From Coriaria nepalensis (lineage: Eukaryota; Streptophyta; Magnoliopsida; Cucurbitales; Coriariaceae), in assembly GCA_027186245.1 (NCBI GenBank), contig CP114499.1:8871001-8935000 (forward strand): a DNA stretch of 64,000 bases. Direction: 5' to 3'. Positions 10,560 through 21,600 of the stretch are shown piece by piece. Every line of letters begins with the position of its first letter. The stretch's first letter is position 1. The notes beneath the pieces were generated by a model. The model was not told the origin of the DNA. It searched no databases and saw nothing but the letters and a program-made list of their open reading frames with translations. A program made the translations under genes and the position numbers.

Positions 10560-13340
10560 GACAAGGCAATCAGAAGAACTAGCTATATATATAATTGTAA
10601 TCTTCAAAACTTCACCTTGTTTTCTGCAACGTGATGGTCACTCTTTCAGCTTCATCGCTTACCCGTTTCACCTTAATTTACACAGAGAAGAGAGACTGAG
10701 AGTGAGGGAGTTAGAGAGAGAGAGAGAGAGAGAGAGATCAGATGGGATGGGATTATAGTTGCATTGGATCCTTCGCCAAAGAAAGAGAGAGGGTAATGAG
10801 TTATGATAGCTCCCAGAAATATTTCAATGACACTCAAGGATATTCCCTCTTCTCTCTCTCTGTAGTTCTCCTTTTCTTCTCTTCTCCTCTCCCCCTCTCT
10901 CTCTCTCTCACAGAGAAGAGTAGTCTCGTAAAAGAGTTTTAGGACAAGACCGCAAAATCTTTATAATTTCGCTCTCTATACGTTTTCCTTTTCCCTCATA
11001 TCTTCCAACTTGGATGCATCTTTGCACGTGGTTTGCCTCTTATGGACCCCCCACTTAAACATGTTGTCACATACTTACATACATACATACTGACACTGTT
11101 TTTTTACGTACGAAATCCGTTCATATGTTTCTTTACCTCCCCATCTACCCGTTTTTCTCCATCGCTGCATGAAAGTGAGGAAGCGCTCATGAATTCTTTG
11201 CAAATCAATACAAACCTTTTTTTTTTTTTTTTTTTTTTTATTAATCACTTTTCTTTTATTTAAAATCCAAAAAATTTATTAATATAGATAAATTATAAAT
11301 TATACAAAAATTTTTTTTTAATTAAAACTAAATCTAAAAAATTATGCACCACTAAAAATAGTGTTTAGAGTTTAGCATTCACTTGCATGGGTGGGTTTAT
11401 TGCTTGATTGCATGTAATAATTCTTATTAATTTTCTTCTTTTCGTAGGAACATAATCATAAAAAATATCTTACAGTCATACTACATCTAGACACGTGTCA
11501 ACTAGGCACGGTTGAAGAATCTAACTGTGTTCCTGGGGACCACACACGCTACGACATGATACATGAAATGGAATTCTAAACAGAGCTTTTAGGCACTGTC
11601 GCTGTCAAAAACAACTTACAGTGCTACGCAGCTTTTATGGACACTATTATTAGGAAAAAGAAAAGAAAAAAATTTTGGTCCTGTCATAAGCAATATGAAA
11701 GCGAACCGACGCGAAGCATCACTCCGTTTGAATTAATGACGAATCTGTAATACAATTCATGCCGACACGTCGTTTTCATGGGGAAGGGTGAATTATTATT
11801 TCTTACCCCGGCGCCATGAGGACGTTGTAGTATTGAAGTTTTGAACTGAGATTTGCGTGGGCCAACCCCAAAAGGAGTGAATCCTCCATACACCGCTTGC
11901 TGCGGTGACTGCACGGTATTTTTTAGTAAGAGGCGAAAGCATAGTTCGCTTTGCCGCGTTAGTTACAATGGCATACTCGACGTGTTTATATAGCAACTCG
12001 ACTGATTTGTGGTGCACCCTTATCGTTGATGTGGTAAAAGTATATACAGGTTTGATTTGCTGTCTGGGCAGTAGCCATCAGCAAGTTTAAGATTAGGCAT
12101 GTTGATGTGGATATTCTGTCTGTTATGAAAAATTTTATAACTAATAATATCTTTTAAGATCAGTATTTAAAATCTTGAATAAAGAGTAGTTGAGATTGAA
12201 GTCGGCCAATCTCATTCCAATGCAACCTCGTTCCAATGCTCTAGTCAGTTTCTAAAAAGACATAAGATCTCAAAATACACTCAACTTATACTTTATATCA
12301 ATTAATTTTTATATTTAGACAAAATAAAAAAACCCTAGACAACTTTATACTTGTCTAACTCTCATTGCTCAATGACTTGAATATTATATGCTTCATGATC
12401 GGTGTCAAAACAATTATAGTCTGACATGACAGAAATATGTTCTCCACCCAGATATCATAGTAATCTCTCACTTGTTATTTTCCTCTTATGTGCATTCTTC
12501 TTTAGGTTTGAGATGAGAGGGACAATATCTAGCTCAGTCTTAGTATCGGCCATCGGACAATATCTTCTCATGATGTGCCCCTCAGCCCAATCAGATCTCA
12601 ATCTCAATTGTCATGTTCACTAATCTGCTCCTCAGTGCTATCAAACCCCAACTTCAGTCATTACCTTCTCTCTATAAAGTTAACCTAATATCTACCGATT
12701 CTGACTCAGACTCAATTTTCTTTACTCAAGCTGAGACTGAAGATATGAGGTTGTCTTTGAATCGAGCCCAACCTAGCACATCCTTTTTTACAACGGGCCC
12801 ATGATTTCAATATGGGCTAAAATTTTGTTCACGGGCCATGCGCTATATCCTATTCATGTATAATCAGTGTCGGAATGGGCCATGGGACTCTGAAGAGACG
12901 ATCGTTCATTAGGTTTCTGGTTTCACTTTGGATGGGCCTCTGCGAGTGAGACAGATCCTAACATGGGACCCGGTCAACCTGATAATGAACGTACACGTGT
13001 CAGTTGCCACGTAGTCGGAAAAAGCAATAATTGCAGGATTAATGTTATGTTTATCCGTTTATCCGTTTATCCTTTTGTGAGGTCAGAATTTCAATGCACG
13101 AGCCAATTGGAATCTGCCACGTCCTTCGATGTTTGCAATCTCGGGAACAGTCCAGAAAAATAACTACGGCCATTGAAATTATGGACTTGCTTCCGTGATC
13201 AAAACGACAGTCTCTACGTTGAAGAAAGCAGATCCATAATTGATTCCAGGGGTCCATAAGCATCGGGTATTTAAGTTCCTCAAATGATACCGCGACACGA
13301 GGGTGGTGGACGATCATTTACTATTCCTATGTAACTGCTT
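10560..13340. other. intergenic with microsatellites and TGGGCC cluster
   Basis: About 2.8 kb without a recognisable gene on either strand. It contains a (GA)n tract at 10713-10737, CT-rich sequence at about 10850-10910, a T homopolymer at about 11217-11239, and several TGGGCC/GGCCCA elements between about 12795 and 12945. Open frames at 11684-12090 and 12426-12804 show no conserved features. Confidence 0.55.
10713..10737. repeat. (GA)n microsatellite upstream of SMR
   Basis: Uninterrupted GA dinucleotide repeat about 155 bases upstream of the SMR start codon; CT on the coding strand. Confidence 0.9.
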
Positions 13341-13347
13341 TATAAAG
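13341..13347 (+). promoter_or_regulatory. TATA box of MT2
   Basis: TATAAAG about 95 bases upstream of the MT2 start codon, in the position expected for a core promoter with a leader of roughly 65-70 bases. Metallothionein genes are highly expressed and usually have a TATA box. Confidence 0.6.
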
Positions 13348-13441
13348 AGTGATAATGCCGATCCCTCTCGTCGCGTCCATCATTTTCTCATCATCAATTC
13401 ATCGATCGATCAGACCTCTCTTCTTTATCCGCCGGTGAAAA

Positions 13442-13900
13442 ATGTCTTGCTGTGGAGGAAACTGCGGTTGTGGAGATGGCTGCAAGTGCGGCAACGGCTG
13501 TGGAGGGTACGTAACACACACCACTCTCTCTGCTCTCTGTTTGTTTCCGTGGAAAATTTTTCTCTATTTTCTCGGCACCTATGGAATTTTATTTTCCGTC
13601 TCGATTCACATTCGATCTTAAATTTCAGGTGTAAGATGTATCCTGATATGAGCAACTCTGAGGCTACTGAAGCTACTGAGGCTACATCTACTGAGACTCT
13701 TGTTGCTGGAGTTGCTCCTCAGAAAACGTATGTATAATTTCGATATCCTTTATTACTTTTCTTTGCCAGAATTTGTTTACGAATCGAAAAGGTTTTGTGG
13801 TTGCAGGCACTTCGATGGAGCAGAGATGAGCGTTGGATCTCAGAATGGAGGCTGCAAGTGTGGATCAAACTGCACCTGTGATCCATGCAAATGTAAATGA
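13442..13900 (+). CDS. MT2: type 2 metallothionein, 85 aa
   Basis: Cytosolic cysteine-rich protein that binds Cu and Zn and buffers metals and oxidants. Three exons: 13442-13506, 13629-13727, 13807-13900. The N-terminal domain has eight Cys with the type 2 signature [20 protein letters not shown]; the C-terminal domain has six Cys ([15 protein letters not shown]). The Cys-free spacer has an EAT repeat ([14 protein letters not shown]) followed by the conserved VAGVAP. Length and 8+6 Cys arrangement match plant MT2. All splice borders are GT-AG. TATA box at 13341 and poly(A) signal at 14023 frame the transcript. Confidence 0.96.
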
Positions 13901-14022
13901 GCGATAAATGCTACCAGCTTTTGAAGCAGAGATGGCCTAGCAATGACATATAACGTATTTTTTTTTGGTGTTTGAAGAAGTTTGAAGAGATTTTGTGTGC
14001 TCTCTTTTAATGATGTTTCTAG

Positions 14023-14028
14023 AATAAA
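14023..14028 (+). terminator. AATAAA polyadenylation signal of MT2
   Basis: Canonical AATAAA 123 bases after the MT2 stop codon, on the coding strand. The distance suits a plant near-upstream element. Confidence 0.6.
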
Positions 14029-14376
14029 AGGAGACATGGTTTGAAGATATTTTAAGTTCTCTGCAAATCTTTGTAGTCTGAAGGTTTGTTTTTAGTCTTC
14101 CATGTCTACTTGTATCCTGTGCGACTACTTGTGTATATAAAAAAGTGCTCTGCTTTTTGTGCTTATTGTTATTATGAGTAATTGGAGAAAATGGCTGATG
14201 AATTAGCGTATAAATGTCTGCTTTTTCTGCTTTTAAACTAGCTCCAAAGGGCCATACTATGGCAGAGTTGACAGTCGGTTAATCATACACAAAGTTTGAA
14301 GGTTAGAGAGATCTAAGTACATTAAGGAGTTTTCTGGGTTGCTGATGGTATGCAACCCTGTGTCGATCTGAGTCGC

Positions 14377-17116
14377 TCAGATCGACAGACAACTTGTTGC
14401 CTCGGCACAAGAATCTATTCCATCTTCTTCTGCCCTCTCGAATATCCCCCTTGCAGCTCGGCAAAACATGTTTTGGATCTGAAACGGGTTTTTGGACAAG
14501 ACTAAATCTGTAACTTTGATATAAATTTCTTACAACAATGGCTCGGTGAACGACAATATTAAACATTACCTGCTTGGATGAGAGGCCTATCTTCTCCAAG
14601 TCATTGAGCTGAAACAGTAAAAAATCATTTTTATGTTAGACACTGCTGACCGCCCTCTATGATTCTAATACAAGGAAAAGAAAAATTTACACACTAAACA
14701 TTTTAAAGTGTTTTCCTCACCGATTTCAATGGGCTTGCTTCCCTCAGCTCGACGATGTAGTCCGTGATTTTGACTCCAATGCCCCGTAACCGAAAGGAAG
14801 AGAGGAGCAGAAAATGAAACTCAAATCATCCCTATCTTCTTCATTGCCATGCTATTTTATAGTCAGTTGATATTACCTTCAATTCAAGTAGCTCCTCTCT
14901 GCAATTCATAAGAAAGAGCCAGTTGCTTTGTATTTTATTGAAAGAAGAATGGAAGAAACTCTAATGACACTATGGGAGTGCGAAAAATATGGTGAAGGAA
15001 ACCTACCTGTCAGCTGTATTCAAGAATTCAATATAATCTTGAATAAGACAACTCTGTGAAAAAGAAGGGGAAAAAATCTGAGTGAAATTAGAGCTAAAAC
15101 TTTGAAAGAGGCTGATATAAGAAATCTGAGATATTGAATAAGTGGTTACCTTCAAATTTGAACTCTTTACAGCAAATTTATCTAGTGGGGTGCCCAAATT
15201 TTCCAACTTCTTGACTGCAGAGTTTGCAGGAAATGGGATTTTCGGTGTTTTTGGCTGAAAGAGAATCTTACAAAATTCATCAGAGGATGAGAGTTGCTCA
15301 GGACATTTCTGGTTGTCATTGGCAGTAATAGGAGAAAGTGCTTTTCTTTTTGTACTCTTATTTGTCTTACTTTTCACAGCATTCTGAAATTTACTCGCTT
15401 TCTTCACAGAACTAGCTGTTTTGGCCGAAAATGGAGTACCAAAACCTCCCATTCTCGGTATGCTCTTTGTCTTGCCTTTTGATTCAAGCCATGCTTGCAG
15501 TTTACCTTCCATATCAACTTTCTCATTTGGGGTCTCTAGTTTCTGTGTCGAAGGGACAGTATTCACAAGTTGCCGTGATCTTGAGGCCAAGGCTACTGTA
15601 CGAACAGATTCTTGATACTCGCCAGGATTCTACAAAAATAAGGAGATAAAAGTTGGAAGAAAATTCAAACCATACTTGCAAAGATGGCAAGACGACAACT
15701 TAATGCCTTACCAGGCAAGCAACCATTAAAGCACGACTAGTCCCACCTAAAGAATCCTGAAGTATACGGGTCAATTTGCTTTCTCGATAAGGCACTCGAT
15801 GAAGGTTTTTATTCAATGCATAAATCACATTCGACAAAGCAAATAAAGATTGATTGATTTTTGAACTCTCCTGGATACGGATTCCTTCATTGCAGCTCCT
15901 CCTATTATCTTCATTTCCTGATCAAATTCACATTATTATTATTTTTTAATTTTAAAATTAAAAAAAAAATTAAAAAAAAAAAAAAGAAAGTAAAGAAACA
16001 CAAAGATGAGGAGCTAGTAAACAGCTAAGCTATTTAGCTTCACTTTACCTGCTAAATCTATGAGATTCAACTTTCCTCTAAAAACAGTCTCAGAGCCATC
16101 AGCGGAAGGAGAAGAAACAGAAATCACAAGTACTCCATGGCTTCTACTAGATACATCGTTGAGTCCTGTATGGGCAACTTTTCGCCTCTGAGTTCCGCAA
16201 GAAAGTACCTCATAAAATTCAGACATGGAGTTAACGGGGACTTGAGATAATCCCCTAAGATGAATCTGCCCAGCTTTGTCATCCAGAACTGAGAACTCCT
16301 TTGGTGTAGTTTATAAAAGGTCATAGCATCTCTCTAAATAGACTTCGTAGTATGAAATTTCTGCTGTGCTCTTTGTGCTCTGGCACATTGAAAGAATTTT
16401 GGACATGGCTAATGTCATGAGACCAGGATTCTCATCAGTTCCCTGCATTGTTTCCCATTCCATGGAAAACCATCAACGTATAGGATGAAATTTTATATTT
16501 CAACGAGCTAGCTTACAGATTGTCTCATAAAGCTAAATTGGTTAGAAAAGTGGACCAATTTAGCTTTTGGACAACATAGTTTTGGCAGTAGAAGCAATTC
16601 TAAGAAACTACAGTTAAATTTAAAAAACCTGCATTGTATAAGTCTTTCCACTTCCAGTAGCTCCATAGGCAAACACTGTTGCGTTGCAACCATGGAAAAT
16701 CCCTGGAATCAGAGCCTTCAGTTCTTTGTAGAAGATGTGACTCACATTGTTGTCCTCTTGGCCAAAAAAATGAGTTCAATTGAAAGCACTCATTTCGACT
16801 AAAGCAATAAAAAGCATAACGAACGCATCAGTGTCAAGAAAATAGACCGTCACCCCTTTCTGTCCTAAATTTAAGAAAAGGCACAGAAGTGACAGACGGA
16901 CCTGGTTTCCATATCCTCAATATGAACAGTAACTTCCACATGAGCTTCACATCCTTGATCCAGCACAGAAACGCAAGAAACGGCGTCTCTATTTTTAGAA
17001 GAAACTTCGCGAGGAAGAAACGGACGAACTCTGGCTATCACTCTAACTTTGGAACTTGAATTGGAGTAACCTGCAGGTTTTTCTGGAGTAGAGGATGTCA
17101 AAGTTTCGTTTTCCAT
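14377..17116 (-). pseudogene. KIN10C: KIN-10C-type kinesin with C-terminal helix-hairpin-helix, disrupted by three lesions
   Basis: Ten exons can be traced: 17116-16902, 16798-16629, 16442-16049, 15917-15712, 15629-15150, 15053-15007, 14898-14877, 14783-14721, 14608-14570, 14478-14377. Motor signatures are present: SKVRVIARVRPFLPRE, P-loop [12 protein letters not shown], switch I NDVSSRSHGVLVIS, switch II LNLIDLAGNED and [14 protein letters not shown]. The tail ends in a helix-hairpin-helix (ELLELKGIGVKI, SPLKSLNDLEKIGLSSKQ), a DNA-binding fold found in this NOD-like group. Three defects break it: exon 2 has a 7-T run (16764-16770) where the frame needs 6; exon 3 has an in-frame TAA at 16311-16313 after CYDLL; and exon 8 is preceded by CGG, not an AG acceptor (14784-14786). 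Elsewhere the coding sequence is well kept, so inactivation looks recent. Sequencing error could explain the homopolymer, not all three. Confidence 0.85.
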
Positions 17117-17524
17117 TGCAGTAGAATAGACAGAAACAGAGAGAACGAGACATCGCAGAATATGAAGATTCTGGCCAGGACGAAGATGAAAATAAATAAA
17201 ATTGCAGAGAGGAGAAGGTCGATCGAGGCAAAAAGACGTTGTTTAAAAATCTTGTCCGTTAGGCCTCTGCCCGCCTTTTAAATTTCGAACAAATAGGCCG
17301 ATTGCTGTCACTATTTTGAATTACTGGGTCAATTATATTGGGCCTCACTAGTCCAATAATTGTCGTCACTGGGTCCAATATTGGGCCCCAGGTCCAACAA
17401 ATCAGGGCGGTAAAAAAGTTCGAGCGAACGCCCGACTTGGCCAACGGCCGACCTATAATTGAGAAGTTGGAAGGAACGAAGAGGTCTTAAACCCTAAACC
17501 TCGAAAGTTACTGTGGAAGCGAAG
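17117..17524. promoter_or_regulatory. shared divergent promoter of KIN-10C and TIM9 (site II + telo-box)
   Basis: The two start codons are 408 bases apart, head to head. TGGGCC elements lie at 17339-17344 and 17382-17387 and an AAACCCTAA telo-box at 17489-17497, just upstream of TIM9. Site II plus telo-box is the known signature of plant nuclear genes for ribosomal and mitochondrial proteins, which fits TIM9. Confidence 0.65.
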
Positions 17525-17968
17525 ATGGACAAGAGCATGCTTGCAGATATGGAGCTTCTTCCCGAAGAAGATAAGGTCAGAATGTCCGCCATCATTGATC
17601 AACTTCAGATTCGCGACAGGTTCTCCACTCTCTCTCTCTTTAGACATATACATATACGTATAGTTTGAATCTGTGATTCATTCTTGCTCGAGTTTTGCTG
17701 TATAGTTTGAATCAGTGTATACAATATAGAATAGTTTGGGTTATCGTTGCCGATGTCTTCTTCTTCGACACTAAATTGCAGCTTAAGGATGTATAATTCA
17801 TTGGTGGAGAGATGCTTTACGGATTGCGTAGATACATTTCAACGCAAATCTCTGACGAAGCAAGAGGGAACTTGTGTTCATAGATGTGCCGAGAAGTTTC
17901 TGAAGCACTCGATGCGGGTCGGGATGAGATTTGCTGAGCTCAATCAAGGAGCTGCTACATCAGACTAA
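17525..17968 (+). CDS. TIM9: mitochondrial import chaperone TIM9, 93 aa
   Basis: Small Tim chaperone of the mitochondrial intermembrane space; with TIM10 it escorts hydrophobic precursors to the inner-membrane TIM22 complex. Two exons, 17525-17619 and 17782-17968. The twin CX3C motifs are present (CFTDC and CVHRC) with the spacer [15 protein letters not shown], which form two disulfides. The sequence starts [20 protein letters not shown] and ends [13 protein letters not shown]. No presequence, as expected. Length matches the family. Splice borders are GT-AG in phase. Confidence 0.97.
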
Positions 17969-18667
17969 AGTGTTCTCTTCTCTGCTGATTTGTTACCAAA
18001 AGCTCAACTAATAAATCAAATGGAGGGAAAGATGTTTTCCTATGACTTCACAACATTTTGTGGTGGTTTTATAAATTACACAGCCAAATTGGTCAGTAAC
18101 CGATCATACCAAAAACTTACTATTTATATAAACAAACATTATATACAACTGCGTTGCAAGTTCCCTTCGCATGAGAGGGAGAGGGTGAGGAAGCATGTAC
18201 AAGATACAACAAAACAAATCAGCCAAAGCTACTTCCCGTATCTAACATCTGATGAGGGCGTCTATCATAAGGAGGTGTTGCACCAGGCAGTAGGCAGCAG
18301 CCAGGAGTTTACGAGATTGGATGATTTCGGAAAGGAACTGCGTAGCCATGAAATGAAATTGGACAAATCTTCCCGGTAGAATAGTTGCCGCGGAACAACA
18401 TCTGAAAACAATGGGATATTGATATAGAAGCAGTCAACATTGGTCGCGCCAATCACAACCGACCATACGTTAAGGTGAGGTTAGTATTGCAAAATTACCT
18501 GTACCCAGTGTCTGGATAGGTACATAACTGGTCCCAAGCCATGAGGTTCAGAATCTCCCCTGCATTTGTAGGAAGATAGATTACTCCGCATCAATTATAA
18601 AACACCATCAACATTGAAGAAAAACAACTTCGCCAACTAGTATCGAGATCACCTTAAAATAAACAAA
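17969..18667. other. tail-to-tail intergenic / PRT6 3' UTR
   Basis: Between the TIM9 stop and the PRT6 stop (minus strand). No conserved coding exon is recognised; part is likely the 3' UTR of PRT6. Open frames here (for example 17990-18379) look like chance. Confidence 0.5.
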
Positions 18668-21600
18668 CTAAATCATGAAGAAAGAATCAATAGTAGTTTG
18701 GCCAAGAACCTTAGAACTTCGATCAAGACCATGGCAAGCAACCTACCAAAAATACAGCAGTTAAAACCAAAAGTTTAAAAACAAACACAGCTGAACCTTA
18801 CTAGTTAGAGGTTGAAAAAAACAGTGCGGAAAAAAGTGAAGAGTTATATTCACCATATATGTCAGGGCAGCATAGCGCTCTTCATTTAAGTACAGTGGCT
18901 TCCCTCTATTCATTTCATCATCCTGAAATGACAAAGCACCTGACTTAATATAAATGAACAAATGATCGTCACATAACAGGAAGTAAAAGAAATACCTCTT
19001 CACCAAAAGCATCCAAATATGGGGAAGGCCATGGAGCTTGCCGTGCAGATCTTTGTAGTAAGATCGTGGTTTTCTGTAGAAAGAGTGTTTAGTTATAATC
19101 AAGCAACAAATGTATGGGAAGAAAAGACGCAATAAAAAATAAATTCAATTAAATGTTGCTGAGGGATCTTCAAATATTTGATATATTAGGGGCTGGGGCT
19201 TTATTAAGCATACCTTAATAAGTAGAAATATCCCAGTTCCAGCACCACACCCCACTGCATGAGCTAGGCATCCATTTTCCCTTCAATTAACAATGAAAAC
19301 GTTGAATTTCCAGATTTAATTGTTAACATGAAAGCAATGCATGCATCCAAGGATGCTTGTATCGAACATAATCAGGAACATAATGATGAGATGAATTGAA
19401 CATGAACCTGCAGCATGGCTTCCAGCTTGAGGAGCACAATCTACCACACAGCAAGCATAATGCAGGGTCATCAATCACTGATTCACAGTCAATACATGTT
19501 TGCTTTATGTACCTGATTAAAGCACAAGTTGATAATTTACTTTCTCAAGAGAAAAAAAATGCTTCCATAAGCATACAAAGATAATACCGCACTCCGGTAT
19601 ATAAAAATGCAGTTTATACCTCTGCAAGAGATTGTGGTAAACACGAGGCAGACGCATCAAATGAAACGGAACAGCCGGCGTGCAATGCACAAGACCTCCA
19701 AACCTGTTAACTTCAATCTCCTTGCGAAAATGGCAGAACCATTTAGAAACAAGGGATCGTACACCTGAATCCTTGAGAAGAATATCTAATGAGGGAATTT
19801 GGAACATCTTTTCAAGCTTATCAACTTCACTGAGCTCCACCGCGGAGGTGTCCATAATGTGACTGGCAGCTAGAGGTCTTTCCAACATATTATCCCCATC
19901 AAATAATGGTGATCGAGCAGATGAGTTCATTAATTTCCAGAGCAATGCACATCTACGCAGATAAGGGAAACTTAAACTATGTATTATGTGTGTAATGTTA
20001 GAGGAGGGCTTGATATAGTTTGAAACAAAATATTCTCTAGTAGATCCAAGCTCTTGCATAGCTTTGAAGATATCACTAATCAAGCAATCAGTGGAGCCTG
20101 TTTCACTTTTATCATATTGATACTTCCCACAATATGTAACTATAGCCTGCATTCAACAAACATATTGGTGAAGTTAGACTTTATCGACAATCAAACTGAG
20201 AAGTGGGAAGAAGCAAAAACCTCCAACATACCTGGGCAACCGAGACAATGTAAAAGAGATGTACAAAGGAAATGAAAGACTCCTCGCATGATAAGAATGG
20301 GTATGGCAGACAAAACAGAACCCACATCAAAGATGAAAATGGGTCACGTCCAAGTACAGGATCGGACGCTCGACTCCAAAACTGAATATCAGGAAACGAT
20401 GATTCCATGTCAATGTGTTTCAGGATGCATAGAATGTTATCACCTGTTGAACAATGAAATTGATGAGAACAAATACACGGAAAGTTACACAGAGAGAAAA
20501 GATCTTTTAAGTCAATGTGAGCACAAAATCTGATAAGAACTGATTCTTTTTTTTCTTCTTCTGATACATCCAGCCAATCAAGGTGCATGAGCGACAGATA
20601 TACCTCCTTCCCATGTGTCACCAGCGTGGTCTCTGGAAATTCCCAAACAGATGGACTTTCCGAAACTTTGAATACCTCTAAACCTTTGAAGCACATGAAG
20701 AGAGTCCTTACTCCTTTTGCTCTGTACAGCTTTTAGAAGCAAGGACAATATAAAACCACTTGAGGATTCAAGTTCCTTATATAGGAAATCAAGGCCAATG
20801 GTTGGTGTCATAGAATTCCTGCTACACCTAGCAGCAATTTCCATGGATATGAGTGAATATTTAAGAGTGTCCCACATGAGCATTGAGGGGCTAACCCTGG
20901 AAGAACCTAATAACTTATCCTGTTTCCCAGGAAAATACATTTTAGAGAGAACACGGGAGATGGGTTCAGGATTAAGGCCCTTTCTCCCATGTTTATGTAA
21001 AGGAAAACTATTGAGAATTTCACCCTTCTCAACCACATTGGCAGCAGACTGCAAGAGACCTAATGCTTTCCGTACATAAATTGAGTTAATGTCTTCACTT
21101 GATTTGTCTAAAGGGCTAGAAGCATGTGCTGAACAAAAAGTTGAACTCATTGCATGGTTCCGAATCTTCTGAGACTCTCCAGGTAATGCAGGCAAGACAG
21201 AATTTGCAAGTCGTCTACAGACTGGACAGAGGAACTCTCCCTGATAGAAGAAACTCATGTTAGGGAATCAGAAGAACATATTCTACTGTATGATATAGAA
21301 GTGTTTATTCCAAGAAATGAAAATACTATCATAAGAGGAACCAGAAGATTCATCTACCTGCTCGGTATCGACAATATGTCCTCCTTCAAAAACGATTCTT
21401 CTAACAAATCTGAGTTGACAGAAAAACAACATTTTAGAGCCTTTCAGTAATATACATTGGTTCCATAGGGAACACCTAGTCGTAAGAGCGATTTCCTATT
21501 TCCAACTTAGAAGCATAGATCTATATATAGCAAATTATTCTTCAAGTAGTATACTGAAAAGTGGTAACATATCTAACCTCAAGATAAAGAACAAAAAGAA

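Noticed and set aside
11684..12090. Overlapping open frames on both strands
   Set aside because: Short, contradictory frames with no recognisable domain; probably chance.
17990..18379. 129-codon plus-strand frame after TIM9
   Set aside because: Lies over the likely PRT6 3' UTR and has no conserved sequence; TIM9 already has its own stop and full length.
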